NCBI GenBank assembly: GCA_039798005.1
Contig: JBDKGV010000048.1
Location: 1 to 17,920 of the forward strand
DNA: 17,920 nucleotides
Direction: 5' to 3'
Origin: JBDKGV01 sp039798005
GTDB taxonomy: Bacteria; Fibrobacterota; Fibrobacteria; UBA5070
This document shows, piece by piece, positions 5,973-13,753 of this stretch (the stretch's first letter is position 1; every line of letters begins with the position of its first letter). Under the pieces are notes generated by a model. The model saw only the letters and a program-made list of their open reading frames with translations, searched no databases and was not told the origin of the DNA. A program made the translations under genes and the position numbers.

Positions 5973-8096
5973 TCAGTCCTCGCCCAGACGGCGGTTGCCG
6001 GCGTACTTCTTCTGGAGCTCTTCCGAGATCATCTTGGGGACGACGTCGTACTTGGCGAACTCCATGGTGAACTCGGCCTTGCCCTGGGTCATGGAGCGCA
6101 GCTCGGTGGCGTATCCGAACATTTCCGACAGCGGAACTTCGACGTCCACACGGGTGTAGCCGAACTCTTCGGTGGTGCCCAGGATGACGCCACGACGGGA
6201 GTTCAGGTTGCCCATGACGGTGCCCTGGAACTCGGTCGGGGTCTCGATCTGGACCTTCATGATCGGCTCGAGGATCTGGGGCTTGGCCTTGGCGTATGCC
6301 TCGCGGAACGCCATGCGGGAAGCCAGCTGGAACGCGTTGTCCGAGGAGTCCACGGGGTGGGTTCCACCGTCGTTGATTCCGCAACGGATGCGCACGATCG
6401 GGAAGCCGATGAGGCCGCCCGAATCCAAGCAGGACTTGAAGCCCTTGTCACAGGAGCTGACGAATTCCTTGGGGATCACGCCGCCGACGATGTTGTCGAC
6501 GAATTCGTAGTCCTTGGCCTCTTCGGGAGGAATCGGCTCGATCCATCCACCGACCTTGGCGAACTGACCCGAACCACCGGTCTGCTTCTTGTGCGTGTAG
6601 AGGAACTCGGAGCGCTGGGCCACGGCCTCGCGGTACGCGACCTGGGGCTTGCCGGTGCTCACTTCGACGCCGTACTCGCGACGCATGCGCTCGACGTACA
6701 CTTCCAGGTGAAGCTCACCCATGCCCGCGATGATGGTCTCGCCGGACTCGTCGTCCACGTGGCACCGGAAGGTCGGATCTTCCTTGGTGAAGCGGTTGAG
6801 AGCCTTGGACATGTTGACCAGATGGTCGCGGTTCTTGGCTTCGATCTTCAGCGAGATCACGGCCTCGGGCACGAACATGGAGGTCATGTTGACGTTGGTC
6901 TTGCCGTCGGTGAAGGTCGTGCCGGTGGCACAATCGATACCGTACAGCGCGACGATGTCGCCGGAGGTGGAGTCGGTGATTTCTTCCATCTTGTCGGAGT
7001 GCATGCGCACCAGACGACCGATGTTCACCTTCTTCTTGGTGGTCTGATTGTAGATGGTCAGACCCTTGTTCAGCTTGCCCTGGTACACGCGCACGTAGGT
7101 GAGCTGGCCGTACTTGGATTCCTGAAGCTTGAATGCGTAGGCCACGAGAGGCAGATTCTCTTCGCAGACCATCTCGACCGGAGCTTCGTTGTTGTCGATG
7201 TCCAGTGCGACGTTCTTGACGTCGTAGGGCGAAGGCAGGTACAGGTTGACGCCGTCGAGCAGCTTCTGCACGCCGCGGTTCTTGTAGGCGGAGCCGCAGA
7301 ACACGGGCACGAGCTGGAGCGCGAGCACACCCTTGCGGACGGCGGCGCGGATCTTCTCGACCGGGATTTCCTTCTCTTCGAGACGGTACTCGTCGATCTC
7401 CTCGTCGAACTGGGACAGTCCGTCGAGCATCTTCTCACGGTAGATCTCGGCCTCGGCACGCAGCGAAGCGATGTCGGGGTGGTGGGCGGGCTGGTCGGGG
7501 ATCTCGGCCTCGCGGACGGTCTCGCCGGCTTCGCCGTCGTTGTAGAACGCCTTCATGGTGATGAGGTCGATGACGCCGGTCATCTTCTCTTCCAGGCCCA
7601 TCGGGATCTGGATCATCACGGCATTCAAGGCCAGCTTCTCACGCAGCTGGTCGGCCACGCGGAAGGGATTGGCACCGGTACGGTCGCACTTGTTCACGAA
7701 GGCCACGCGAGGCACCGAGTAGCGGCGCATCTGGCGGTCCACGGTGATCGACTGGGACTGCACGCCGGCCACGCCGCAAAGGACGAGGATGGCGCCGTCC
7801 AGCACGCGCAGGGCGCGCTCGACTTCGATCGTGAAGTCCACGTGTCCCGGAGTGTCGATGATGTTGTAGGTGCACTCGTTCCAGGAGCAGTAGGTCGCTG
7901 CCGACTGGATGGTGATGCCGCGCTCGCGCTCGAGTTCCATGGAGTCCATGGTGGCACCCACGCCGTCCTTGCCACGAACTTCGTGGATCGCATGGATACG
8001 GCCTGTGTAGAACAGGATGCGCTCGGAGAGCGTGGTCTTGCCCGAGTCGATGTGGGCAGAGATGCCGAAGTTACGAATGTTGTCCAATGGACGCAT
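5973..8096 (-). CDS. fusA: Elongation factor G, mitochondrial-like (spdEFG1) type
   Basis: This 707-residue translational GTPase moves tRNAs and mRNA through the ribosome after peptide bond formation. G1 is AHIDSGKTT (15-23), G3 is DTPGHVDF and G4 is NKCD. Domains II to V follow, including GGSGQFAKV, the GMGELHLE segment and the C-terminal LSEMFGYATELRSMTQGKAEF. The signature MDSMELERERGITIQSAAT, the Ser in AHIDSGKTT and YGIDCATGTTFTD resemble mitochondrial EF-G1 and the bacterial spdEFG1 group, unlike the usual AHIDAGKTT and MDWMEQERERGITI. ATG 8096 is chosen because AGGAG lies 6 bases upstream and the family N-terminus starts there. It stands apart from rpsL, rpsG and tuf, and has its own terminator. 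In known spd-type species this form does translocation while a second EF-G does recycling. Confidence 0.96.
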   Translation of the reverse strand: MRPLDNIRNFGISAHIDSGKTTLSERILFYTGRIHAIHEVRGKDGVGATMDSMELERERGITIQSAATYCSWNECTYNIIDTPGHVDFTIEVERALRVLDGAILVLCGVAGVQSQSITVDRQMRRYSVPRVAFVNKCDRTGANPFRVADQLREKLALNAVMIQIPMGLEEKMTGVIDLITMKAFYNDGEAGETVREAEIPDQPAHHPDIASLRAEAEIYREKMLDGLSQFDEEIDEYRLEEKEIPVEKIRAAVRKGVLALQLVPVFCGSAYKNRGVQKLLDGVNLYLPSPYDVKNVALDIDNNEAPVEMVCEENLPLVAYAFKLQESKYGQLTYVRVYQGKLNKGLTIYNQTTKKKVNIGRLVRMHSDKMEEITDSTSGDIVALYGIDCATGTTFTDGKTNVNMTSMFVPEAVISLKIEAKNRDHLVNMSKALNRFTKEDPTFRCHVDDESGETIIAGMGELHLEVYVERMRREYGVEVSTGKPQVAYREAVAQRSEFLYTHKKQTGGSGQFAKVGGWIEPIPPEEAKDYEFVDNIVGGVIPKEFVSSCDKGFKSCLDSGGLIGFPIVRIRCGINDGGTHPVDSSDNAFQLASRMAFREAYAKAKPQILEPIMKVQIETPTEFQGTVMGNLNSRRGVILGTTEEFGYTRVDVEVPLSEMFGYATELRSMTQGKAEFTMEFAKYDVVPKMISEELQKKYAGNRRLGED

Positions 8097-8132
8097 GGAT
8101 GCTCCTGTGGTGTGCTCTTGGCGAATAACGCG

Positions 8133-8161
8133 GCCCAAAGTTAAATGCGTGCAGCGTCCCA
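8133..8161 (-). promoter_or_regulatory. Weak candidate promoter for fusA
   Basis: On the minus strand, TTGATT is followed after 17 bases by TAACTT, inside the 100-base gap between the ribBX stop and the fusA start. The -35 is fair and the -10 poor. fusA is expected to need strong expression, so a promoter here is plausible, but read-through from ribBX is also possible. Confidence 0.25.
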
Positions 8162-8184
8162 ATCAAGTGAAGGACGCGCAAACC

Positions 8185-8214
8185 TCTTCGCTTGCCTCAA
8201 ATGGCGAGCGAAGA
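8185..8214. terminator. Hairpin overlapping the ribBX stop codon
   Basis: TCTTCGCT-T-GCC (8185-8196) pairs with GGC-G-AGCGAAGA (8203-8214) around a six-base loop: 11 pairs plus one mismatch (a G-U wobble on the + strand). It contains the last ribBX codons. No clear T tract follows on the minus strand (GGTTTGCGCG), so it may attenuate rather than fully terminate transcription into fusA. Confidence 0.4.
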
Positions 8215-9330
8215 AAAGAATCCGAGGAGGTCGATCGAGCGGCTGCTGACGGTGGAAACATAGCTCTCCTGACCGTCCAATTGAAGCCCGTAGCCTGTCA
8301 GGCTGTGGAATCGACGAGGATGGTTGGTGAGCAGGCGCAGGCGGGAAACGCCAAGCTGTTGCAGGATCTGGGCCCCGATTCCCACCGTCTGCTCGTCCAT
8401 GGCCTGGGCGGGGGCCGGGTCGCTGCCGTCCTTGCGCAGGAAAAGGAAAACGCCCCCTTCCTCGGCAATGCGGTCGAAGGCTCCGTGCATGGCGAGGATC
8501 TCGCGGGACACCTCCGGGAGCGTGCGCCCCAGAAGGGGAGCTTCCGGCTGCACGCGCACCAGCACGGATTCATCCAAGGGGCCACTGGCGATCGCCACAT
8601 GCTGGATGCCGCGCAGGCTCTCGGTCCAAAAGGAGACATGGAATGTCCTGCCGTTCCATTCGACGGCCTGCTCGGAGGCCTTCTCCACCAGAAGCTCGTT
8701 GCGACGCCGATACTCGACGAGCTCGGCCACCGAGCACATCGGCATGTTCCATTTGTCGGCGAACTTCCGCAGTTCCGGCACGCGCATCATGGTGCCGTCA
8801 TCGCCCATGATCTCGCAGATCACCCCGGAAGGATGCCGTCCCGCCAAGCGAGCCATGTCCACGGATGCCTCGGTCTGGCCGGTGCGCACCAGCACGCCGC
8901 CATCGCGAGCCACCAGCGGGAACATGTGCCCCGGGCTCACGAGGTCGTCGGGGCCGCTTCGCGGATCGACCAGAACCTGCACGGTCCGGGCCCGGTCGCC
9001 GGCACTGATTCCCGTCGTCACGCCTTCGCGCGCCTCGACGCTCACCGTGAAGGCCGTGCCCAACGGGGCGCGGTTGTGTCGGGTCATCATGGCCAGGCCC
9101 AAGCGGGCGGCATCGGCGCCGTTCAAGGCGGTGCAGATCAGTCCGCGACCATGGGTGGCCATGAAGTTGATGATCTCAGGAGTGCAAGCGTCTCCTGCAC
9201 AGACCAGATCGCCCTCGTTTTCGCGGTCCTCGTCGTCGCAAACGATGCACATGCGGCCTTCGCGCATGGCCTGGATGGACTCCTCGATCGGGTCGAAGAA
9301 GCTTTCCCGCCTCTTGACGGAATCTGTCAT
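8197..9330 (-). CDS. ribB: RibBX-type protein: 3,4-dihydroxy-2-butanone-4-phosphate synthase fused to a degenerate GTP cyclohydrolase II domain
   Basis: Of 377 residues, about 1-205 are RibB, which converts ribulose 5-phosphate to dihydroxybutanone phosphate for riboflavin. DDEDRENEGD (32-41), TRHNRAPLGTAFTVSVEA, PGHMFPL (133-139) and CEIMGDDGT (172-180) are present. The usual GHTEA metal-binding motif reads GQTEA (Gln152). Residues 210-377 follow the GTP cyclohydrolase II fold (LVRVQPEAPLLG, TVGIGAQILQQLGVSRLRLLTN), but the zinc cysteines of the normal HSECLTGD...RCDCG segment are absent. In fact no Cys occurs after residue 199. Such fusions with a dead RibA half have been described in Proteobacteria as RibBX. 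ATG 9330 is chosen because GGGAGGA lies 4 bases upstream; the frame is open to a TTG at 9348. It follows ribE. Confidence 0.88.
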   Translation of the reverse strand: MTDSVKRRESFFDPIEESIQAMREGRMCIVCDDEDRENEGDLVCAGDACTPEIINFMATHGRGLICTALNGADAARLGLAMMTRHNRAPLGTAFTVSVEAREGVTTGISAGDRARTVQVLVDPRSGPDDLVSPGHMFPLVARDGGVLVRTGQTEASVDMARLAGRHPSGVICEIMGDDGTMMRVPELRKFADKWNMPMCSVAELVEYRRRNELLVEKASEQAVEWNGRTFHVSFWTESLRGIQHVAIASGPLDESVLVRVQPEAPLLGRTLPEVSREILAMHGAFDRIAEEGGVFLFLRKDGSDPAPAQAMDEQTVGIGAQILQQLGVSRLRLLTNHPRRFHSLTGYGLQLDGQESYVSTVSSRSIDLLGFFSSLAI

Positions 9331-9359
9331 GATATCCTCCCTCATCAATTCCTGTCCTT

Positions 9360-9450
9360 TGGCGCCATGTCCGCTTCGCGGACACCGGGCCCTATGCCTC
9401 CGCTGCGCTCCGGCACGCAGCCCCGCCTCGCGGGTCTGCGCCCATGCCGG
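9360..9450. repeat. Cluster of palindromes filling the ribE-ribBX intergenic gap
   Basis: Three nested or adjacent dyads nearly fill the gap. The first is TGGCGCCA (9360-9367). The second is TGTCCGC-TTC-GCGGACA (9368-9384). The third is a long imperfect hairpin (9410-9450) with arms CCGGCA/TGCCGG, CGCAG/CTGCG and CCCGC/GCGGG around a CTC loop. No FMN riboswitch core is recognisable. The density of GC-rich palindromes resembles dispersed REP-like elements; a second copy is not present in this window. Confidence 0.5.
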
Positions 9451-9451
9451 G

Positions 9452-10051
9452 TCACGGTCCCTGGCGCGTCTCCATGAGCCGTTCCACGTACTTGGCGAGG
9501 ATGTCGGTCTCCACGTTGATCCGGCGCCCGATCTTCCACTGCCCGATGGTCGTGACCTCCTGGGTGTGGGGGATGAGGTTCACGCTCACCCGGTTGCCCT
9601 GCACCTTGGCGGCCGTCAGCGAGACGCCGTCCAGGCAGATGGAGCCCCGTCCCACGCAGTAGCGCGAAAGGCCCGGTGGCAGGCGCAAGGTCCATTCCTT
9701 GGATCCCGACCGGCTGGCCACGGCTTCGATGACGGCGATGCCGTCCACATGGCCCTGGACCCAATGGCCTCCCATGCGGCCGCCGGCCGGAAGGGCGCGC
9801 TCCAAGTTGATGGAGTCGCCTGGCTTGCGGTCGCCCAGGGCGGTGACCTCCATGGTCTCGTCCACGGCGACCACCTCATAGCCGTCCTTGAAGATCTTCT
9901 CGACGGTCAGGCAGACGCCGTCGTGGGCGATCGAGTCGCCCACGGCCAATCCTTCCAGCACGCGGCTGGCTTTCATGCGCAAACGGCGGTTGCGCCCTTC
10001 GGTCTGGATCTGGGCAAGGGTGCCGACTTCTTCGATGATTCCCGTGAACAC
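9452..10051 (-). CDS. ribE: Riboflavin synthase, alpha chain
   Basis: The 199-residue enzyme dismutates two 6,7-dimethyl-8-ribityllumazine molecules to riboflavin and a pyrimidinedione. Both tandem lumazine-binding barrels are visible. The first opens with FTGIIEEVG and contains DGVCLTV. The second begins near GGHWVQGHVDG and contains CLDGVSLTAAKV. The C-terminus has TDILAKYVERL, the trimerisation helix region. GTG 10051 is chosen because the family begins MFTGI at this point. A TTG at 10060 with GGA 9 bases upstream would add three residues. It lies between the hemerythrin chemoreceptor (97-base gap) and ribBX (121-base gap), all on the same strand. ribD, ribH and an active ribA are not in the window. 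Confidence 0.95.
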   Translation of the reverse strand: MFTGIIEEVGTLAQIQTEGRNRRLRMKASRVLEGLAVGDSIAHDGVCLTVEKIFKDGYEVVAVDETMEVTALGDRKPGDSINLERALPAGGRMGGHWVQGHVDGIAVIEAVASRSGSKEWTLRLPPGLSRYCVGRGSICLDGVSLTAAKVQGNRVSVNLIPHTQEVTTIGQWKIGRRINVETDILAKYVERLMETRQGP

Positions 10052-10148
10052 GATCGACAAGTTAGCTGTCCGTCGCTTCCCGCGCCGCGACGAGATTTCG
10101 GAATGCTCGATTCAAGGCGCATCCAAGGCTCTTTCGAAGCCGGAAGGC

Positions 10149-11783
10149 TCAGGCTTTGCGCGTCTTTCCAGTAAAATGATGGACATATTGCCGATCGATT
10201 CCCATGATGTGGCCTGTCAGCCAATTTTTCAGCCTCTCCAGCAAGGCTTGTCCGTCAATGTGGGCGCCGCGTTGGCGTGCATCGAGAAGGTCAACGATCT
10301 CGGCGATGAATTTCCGATGAATGTCCTGGTGGCCCGGGAGGTCAGGGAACCCCATGCCTTCCATGAATTTTTCCTCATCAGCGAAGTGGAATTTCGTGTA
10401 ATCCGCAAGCTGATGCAGGACGGCGTCGATCGCCAAGGCCGGGCTGTCGCTTGTGATCAGGTCATGCAGGTGGTTCAGCAGGCGCACCAGAACCTTGTGC
10501 TGCTCGTCCATGACCTCAACGCCAAGGGCCAGGGACTCGTTCCATGGAAAGAAGGGGTCGCGTTCCTTCAAATGCGAAATCGAACCCGCCAGCGTCTTGC
10601 CTGCTCTGTCCAAATCCTTGGCGTGCGCCCGAATCTCGACCAAGTTGCGGTGCAAGGAGGCCGCCCTTGAATCGGTCTCGATGGCATTTTTCTCGATCTC
10701 TCCCAGCCCGGTCTGGGCTTCCGTCAAGGCGCGCGCCACATCGGCGGTTCCGGCAAGGATGTCCTGCAGGGAAATGTCGGCCTTGGCGGTGAGACTGGCC
10801 TGTTCTTGAATCGTCGCGATGGTGTTGGCGGCATTCTTCTTGAGGATGGTCATACTGGCTGTCGCGGCTTCCAGGCTTGTCGCAACCCCTTGAGTCCTTT
10901 CCTCCATCTCGGAAATCCTCGAGCGGATTCCTTCGGCCATGTTGGACGTTTGGGTTGCAAGATCCTTGACTTCGCTTGCCACCACGGAAAACCCCTTTCC
11001 AGCCTCTCCGGCACGAGCCGCTTCGATGGTGGCGTTCAAGGCAAGCAGGCGTGTGCGCGAGACGATGTCCAGGATCTGAGTGGCAAATTCCGTAATGGCC
11101 TGGGACGATTCCTGCAAATGCTCGATTCTCTCCTTGGCATGTCCAAGGTCGCTGTTCGAGACTTCAAGTGAGGTGAACTGGACTTCGATGGATCGAAGCG
11201 TTTCACTGGATGCTTGATTGAGCTGGTGGGTCGCTTGGGAGATGCCATGCGCCGTGGTGTCGATTTGGTTGGATTGGGCGGCAATGGTGGCGATGGATGC
11301 CGAAATCTCCTCCAAAGCCGCTGCAATGGTATTGGTCGCCGACCGCATGGCTTCGGATTGGTCACCAACGGTCTCGCACGCGGCAAGGAATATCCGCGAG
11401 TTCTTCTCAAGAATGACGGCGGTGGCTCGAATCTCTGCGGCCAATGCCGATTGCGATGTGCCGATGCCATTGGCCGAGCGCGTCATTTCGGCGATTTCCT
11501 CCGAGGCCGCCGTGCTTGGAAGTCTCCGGGACAGATCACCCACGGCGAAGCGGGAAAGCAAGGCGCCGATGTCCTCAAAACGCAGGAAGAGCTTGCGACC
11601 CAAGCCTAGAGTCAGCAAGGTGGATCCCAACAAACCACAAGCAAGAACCAAGGACAATCCGTGTGCCAGGGTGGATTGTGCCGGATCGCGTCCTGCCCAG
11701 AGTCCGCAGGCCCAGAGCCCGATCGAAAGAAGGGGGAAGCTGATGGCCAAAGCCGGAATCGTGCGTTTCAACGTGATGGACAT
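10149..11783 (-). CDS. Methyl-accepting chemotaxis protein with C-terminal bacteriohemerythrin domain
   Basis: 544 residues. Two membrane helices (about 8-30 and 40-62) enclose only a ten-residue loop, so there is no periplasmic sensor. A HAMP-like segment (63-105) and a long signalling coiled coil follow, with the CheA/CheW-contacting tip at RTRLLALNATIEAARAGE (243-260) and GKGFSVVASEV. A short linker leads to a hemerythrin domain (412-537) with all seven di-iron ligands: His429, His466, Glu470, His485, His489, His525 and Asp530. Hemerythrin binds O2, so the cell probably uses this receptor for aerotaxis, as proposed for DcrH of Desulfovibrio, which has the same arrangement. ATG 11783 is chosen because GAGG lies just upstream and the first helix follows; ATG 11831 is the alternative. 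No CheR-tethering pentapeptide is seen. Confidence 0.92.
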   Translation of the reverse strand: MSITLKRTIPALAISFPLLSIGLWACGLWAGRDPAQSTLAHGLSLVLACGLLGSTLLTLGLGRKLFLRFEDIGALLSRFAVGDLSRRLPSTAASEEIAEMTRSANGIGTSQSALAAEIRATAVILEKNSRIFLAACETVGDQSEAMRSATNTIAAALEEISASIATIAAQSNQIDTTAHGISQATHQLNQASSETLRSIEVQFTSLEVSNSDLGHAKERIEHLQESSQAITEFATQILDIVSRTRLLALNATIEAARAGEAGKGFSVVASEVKDLATQTSNMAEGIRSRISEMEERTQGVATSLEAATASMTILKKNAANTIATIQEQASLTAKADISLQDILAGTADVARALTEAQTGLGEIEKNAIETDSRAASLHRNLVEIRAHAKDLDRAGKTLAGSISHLKERDPFFPWNESLALGVEVMDEQHKVLVRLLNHLHDLITSDSPALAIDAVLHQLADYTKFHFADEEKFMEGMGFPDLPGHQDIHRKFIAEIVDLLDARQRGAHIDGQALLERLKNWLTGHIMGIDRQYVHHFTGKTRKA

Positions 11784-11931
11784 GAGACCTCGCAGGGCAG
11801 TGAACCGGAGTGGATAACCAAGAGGATTCATTGTCTCATGGCAAGAGCGCAGAATGCAACGCCGGGAGCTGAAAAGTTCCTTCCGCAAAATCCTTGCGCG
11901 AACGATTGCCCTATCAGACAATGGAACCACG

Positions 11932-13047
11932 ATGCCGGAACGATTCGTGGAAGTCAGTGAATACGGTAGGGATGGAAAATTCCTCCTTGAGGTGCGTCGT
12001 TTTCGCGAAAATGTGCTGTTGCGTGGATTTTTGGAGGCATTGGCTCAACCGATCATGGTCCTGGACAAGCAAATGCGCTTGGTTTGGGCCAATCAGGCAT
12101 TGAATGCCTACATCCAAGGCGATGTCGAGGAAGTGATCGGGAAACTGCCGGGTGAGGTTTTGGGTTGCGGAATATGCGGTCAGGAATCCTCCAAATGTCA
12201 GATTCAGGGCTCTTGCGGACTTCACGAGATCCTAGCTGCAGGGTTTGCCGGGGAAGGGCGCACTTGTGACATCCTCTTGGATCGGACTGACAAGGAAGCC
12301 TTGGCGCTGCGCTTGAAATGCTCTCCCATCGGACTTTTTGCCTCCGATCAGTTGTTTCTCGTGGTGGAAGATCGCTCTTTGCAAAATCGCCGCGACATGC
12401 TGGAACGCGTGTTCTTCCATGACCTGATCAACAGCTTGGGTGCCATCCAAGGCGCATCCCAGATGCTGGAGGAATCGGCAAAGGGCGACGATACCGAGAT
12501 GGCTTGGCTGCTTGCGGAGCAGGCCCAGGACGTCTTGAACGAGGTTCGCTCCCATCGCGATCTGTTCGATGCCGAAACGGGGGAATTCCGACCACGCAAG
12601 GAAAGGATCTCCAGCTTGAAGCTGCTCAAGCGGGTTGCGGCAACCTTTGGGGTGCACCAGTCCTTTGGCGGCCGCACGATCCTGCTGGATGCAAAGGCCG
12701 AAGATCTCGTTTTGGTCACCGACATCACGCTGCTGAAGCGTGTGCTTGGGAACATGGTCAAGAACGCTCTGGAAGCGAACTCGGGGGCGGTGACCTTGAA
12801 TTGCCTCTCGGCGGGGGATGGGGCCATGCTGGAAGTCCACAACCTTGGTTGCGTCCCGGAAGCCAGTCGTGACAGGATCTTCCGACGGGCCTTTTCGACC
12901 AAGGGCGAGGGGCGTGGCTTGGGATGCTATTCGATGAAGCTCTTCGGGGAGGGAATCCTTGGCGGCAAGGTCTGGTTCCGCACGGATGAGTCCGAAGGAA
13001 CGACATTCTGCATCAGGCTCCCCGTGATCGAGCCGAAGGTTGTCTAG
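11932..13047 (+). CDS. PAS-like sensor histidine kinase with a cysteine cluster
   Basis: 371 residues, soluble. A PAS-like domain (about 28-150) carries Cys79, Cys82, Cys89 and Cys95 in PGEVLGCGICGQESSKCQIQ plus GSCG. Similar clusters are known in a group of PAS kinases and could bind metal or sense redox. The dimerisation helix has FFHDLINSLGAIQG with His163 in an H-D-L-x-N box. The ATPase part has N-box Asn278 (GNMVKNALEAN) and the atypical STKGEGRGLGCYSMKLF loop seen in the same group. No receiver or output domain is attached and no response regulator is adjacent. ATG 11932 is preceded by GGA; the frame is open to 11854, which would invade the divergent promoter region. The gene is divergent from the hemerythrin chemoreceptor, 148 bases away, and rpiA starts 11 bases after its stop. 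Confidence 0.9.
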   Translation: MPERFVEVSEYGRDGKFLLEVRRFRENVLLRGFLEALAQPIMVLDKQMRLVWANQALNAYIQGDVEEVIGKLPGEVLGCGICGQESSKCQIQGSCGLHEILAAGFAGEGRTCDILLDRTDKEALALRLKCSPIGLFASDQLFLVVEDRSLQNRRDMLERVFFHDLINSLGAIQGASQMLEESAKGDDTEMAWLLAEQAQDVLNEVRSHRDLFDAETGEFRPRKERISSLKLLKRVAATFGVHQSFGGRTILLDAKAEDLVLVTDITLLKRVLGNMVKNALEANSGAVTLNCLSAGDGAMLEVHNLGCVPEASRDRIFRRAFSTKGEGRGLGCYSMKLFGEGILGGKVWFRTDESEGTTFCIRLPVIEPKVV

Positions 13048-13058
13048 CTTTGCCGGCT

Positions 13059-13751
13059 ATGACATCGGCAGAACAAGCAAAAGAAGCAGCGGCACTCAAG
13101 GCACTTGAACTGGTCCAGGATGGCATGAAGCTTGGATTGGGGACCGGCTCCACGGCCAAGTGGTTTGTCCACCACTTGGGCGCTCGGGTCAAGTCGGGAC
13201 TGCGCGTGGTTTGCACCGCCACCTCGATCGAGACTCACAACCAGGCCTTGGGCCTTGGGATCGAGTTGCTTCCGTTGGATGAGATCGGGACCCTTGATCT
13301 TGCCGTCGATGGTGCCGACGAGATCAATCCGGGCTTGGAATGTGTCAAAGGGCACGGGGCCGCGCTTTTCCGTGAGAAGCTGGTGGAGATCATGGCCAAG
13401 ACCTTCGTGGTGATTGCCGATGACACCAAACTTGTCCAGAAGCTGGGCATGACTCGTACGGTGCCGGTGGAAATCGTTCCCTTCGGTCGGGAAGGCACGC
13501 GAAAGCGCCTTCAGGCCTTGGGTGCCAAGGTCACCGATCGCTTGGACAAGTCCGGGGCGATCCTTGTGACCGACAACGGCAACCATATCTTGGATTGCGA
13601 CTTCGGACCGATCGAGGATGCGACGGCTCTTGGCGCAAAAATCAAGGCCGTGGTGGGCGTGTGCGAGCACGGATTGTTCTGCGGGATGGCCAGTCGAGCC
13701 TTCTTGGCCAAACCGGATGGCTGCGTCATGGAGTTGGTCGCAAAGGTCTGA
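13059..13751 (+). CDS. rpiA: Ribose-5-phosphate isomerase A
   Basis: The 230-residue enzyme interconverts ribose 5-phosphate and ribulose 5-phosphate in the non-oxidative pentose phosphate pathway. Substrate loops GLGTGSTAKWF and CTATSIETHNQA, DLAVDGADEI, KGHGAALFREK (catalytic Glu/Lys region) and PVEIVPFG, DNGNHILD and GLF are all present at normal length. ATG 13059 is chosen; a TTG three codons earlier is the other possibility. No clear ribosome site is seen, consistent with reinitiation from the kinase gene 11 bases upstream. Its product, ribulose 5-phosphate, is the substrate of RibB, encoded about 3.7 kb away on the other strand. The Ser/Thr kinase gene starts two bases after its stop. 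Confidence 0.97.
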   Translation: MTSAEQAKEAAALKALELVQDGMKLGLGTGSTAKWFVHHLGARVKSGLRVVCTATSIETHNQALGLGIELLPLDEIGTLDLAVDGADEINPGLECVKGHGAALFREKLVEIMAKTFVVIADDTKLVQKLGMTRTVPVEIVPFGREGTRKRLQALGAKVTDRLDKSGAILVTDNGNHILDCDFGPIEDATALGAKIKAVVGVCEHGLFCGMASRAFLAKPDGCVMELVAKV

Positions 13752-13753
13752 TC

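Noticed and set aside
6357..8144. 595-codon + strand open frame opposite fusA
   Set aside because: It is an antisense shadow of a highly biased fusA gene, with no recognisable domain and low-complexity Leu/Val/His/Asp content.
9349..9451. FMN riboswitch between ribE and ribBX
   Set aside because: I could not find the conserved FMN-element core sequences; the gap is explained by GC-rich palindromes.
8017..10174. Long + strand open frames opposite ribBX and ribE
   Set aside because: The minus-strand genes have complete enzyme motifs; the + frames show none and cross gene boundaries.
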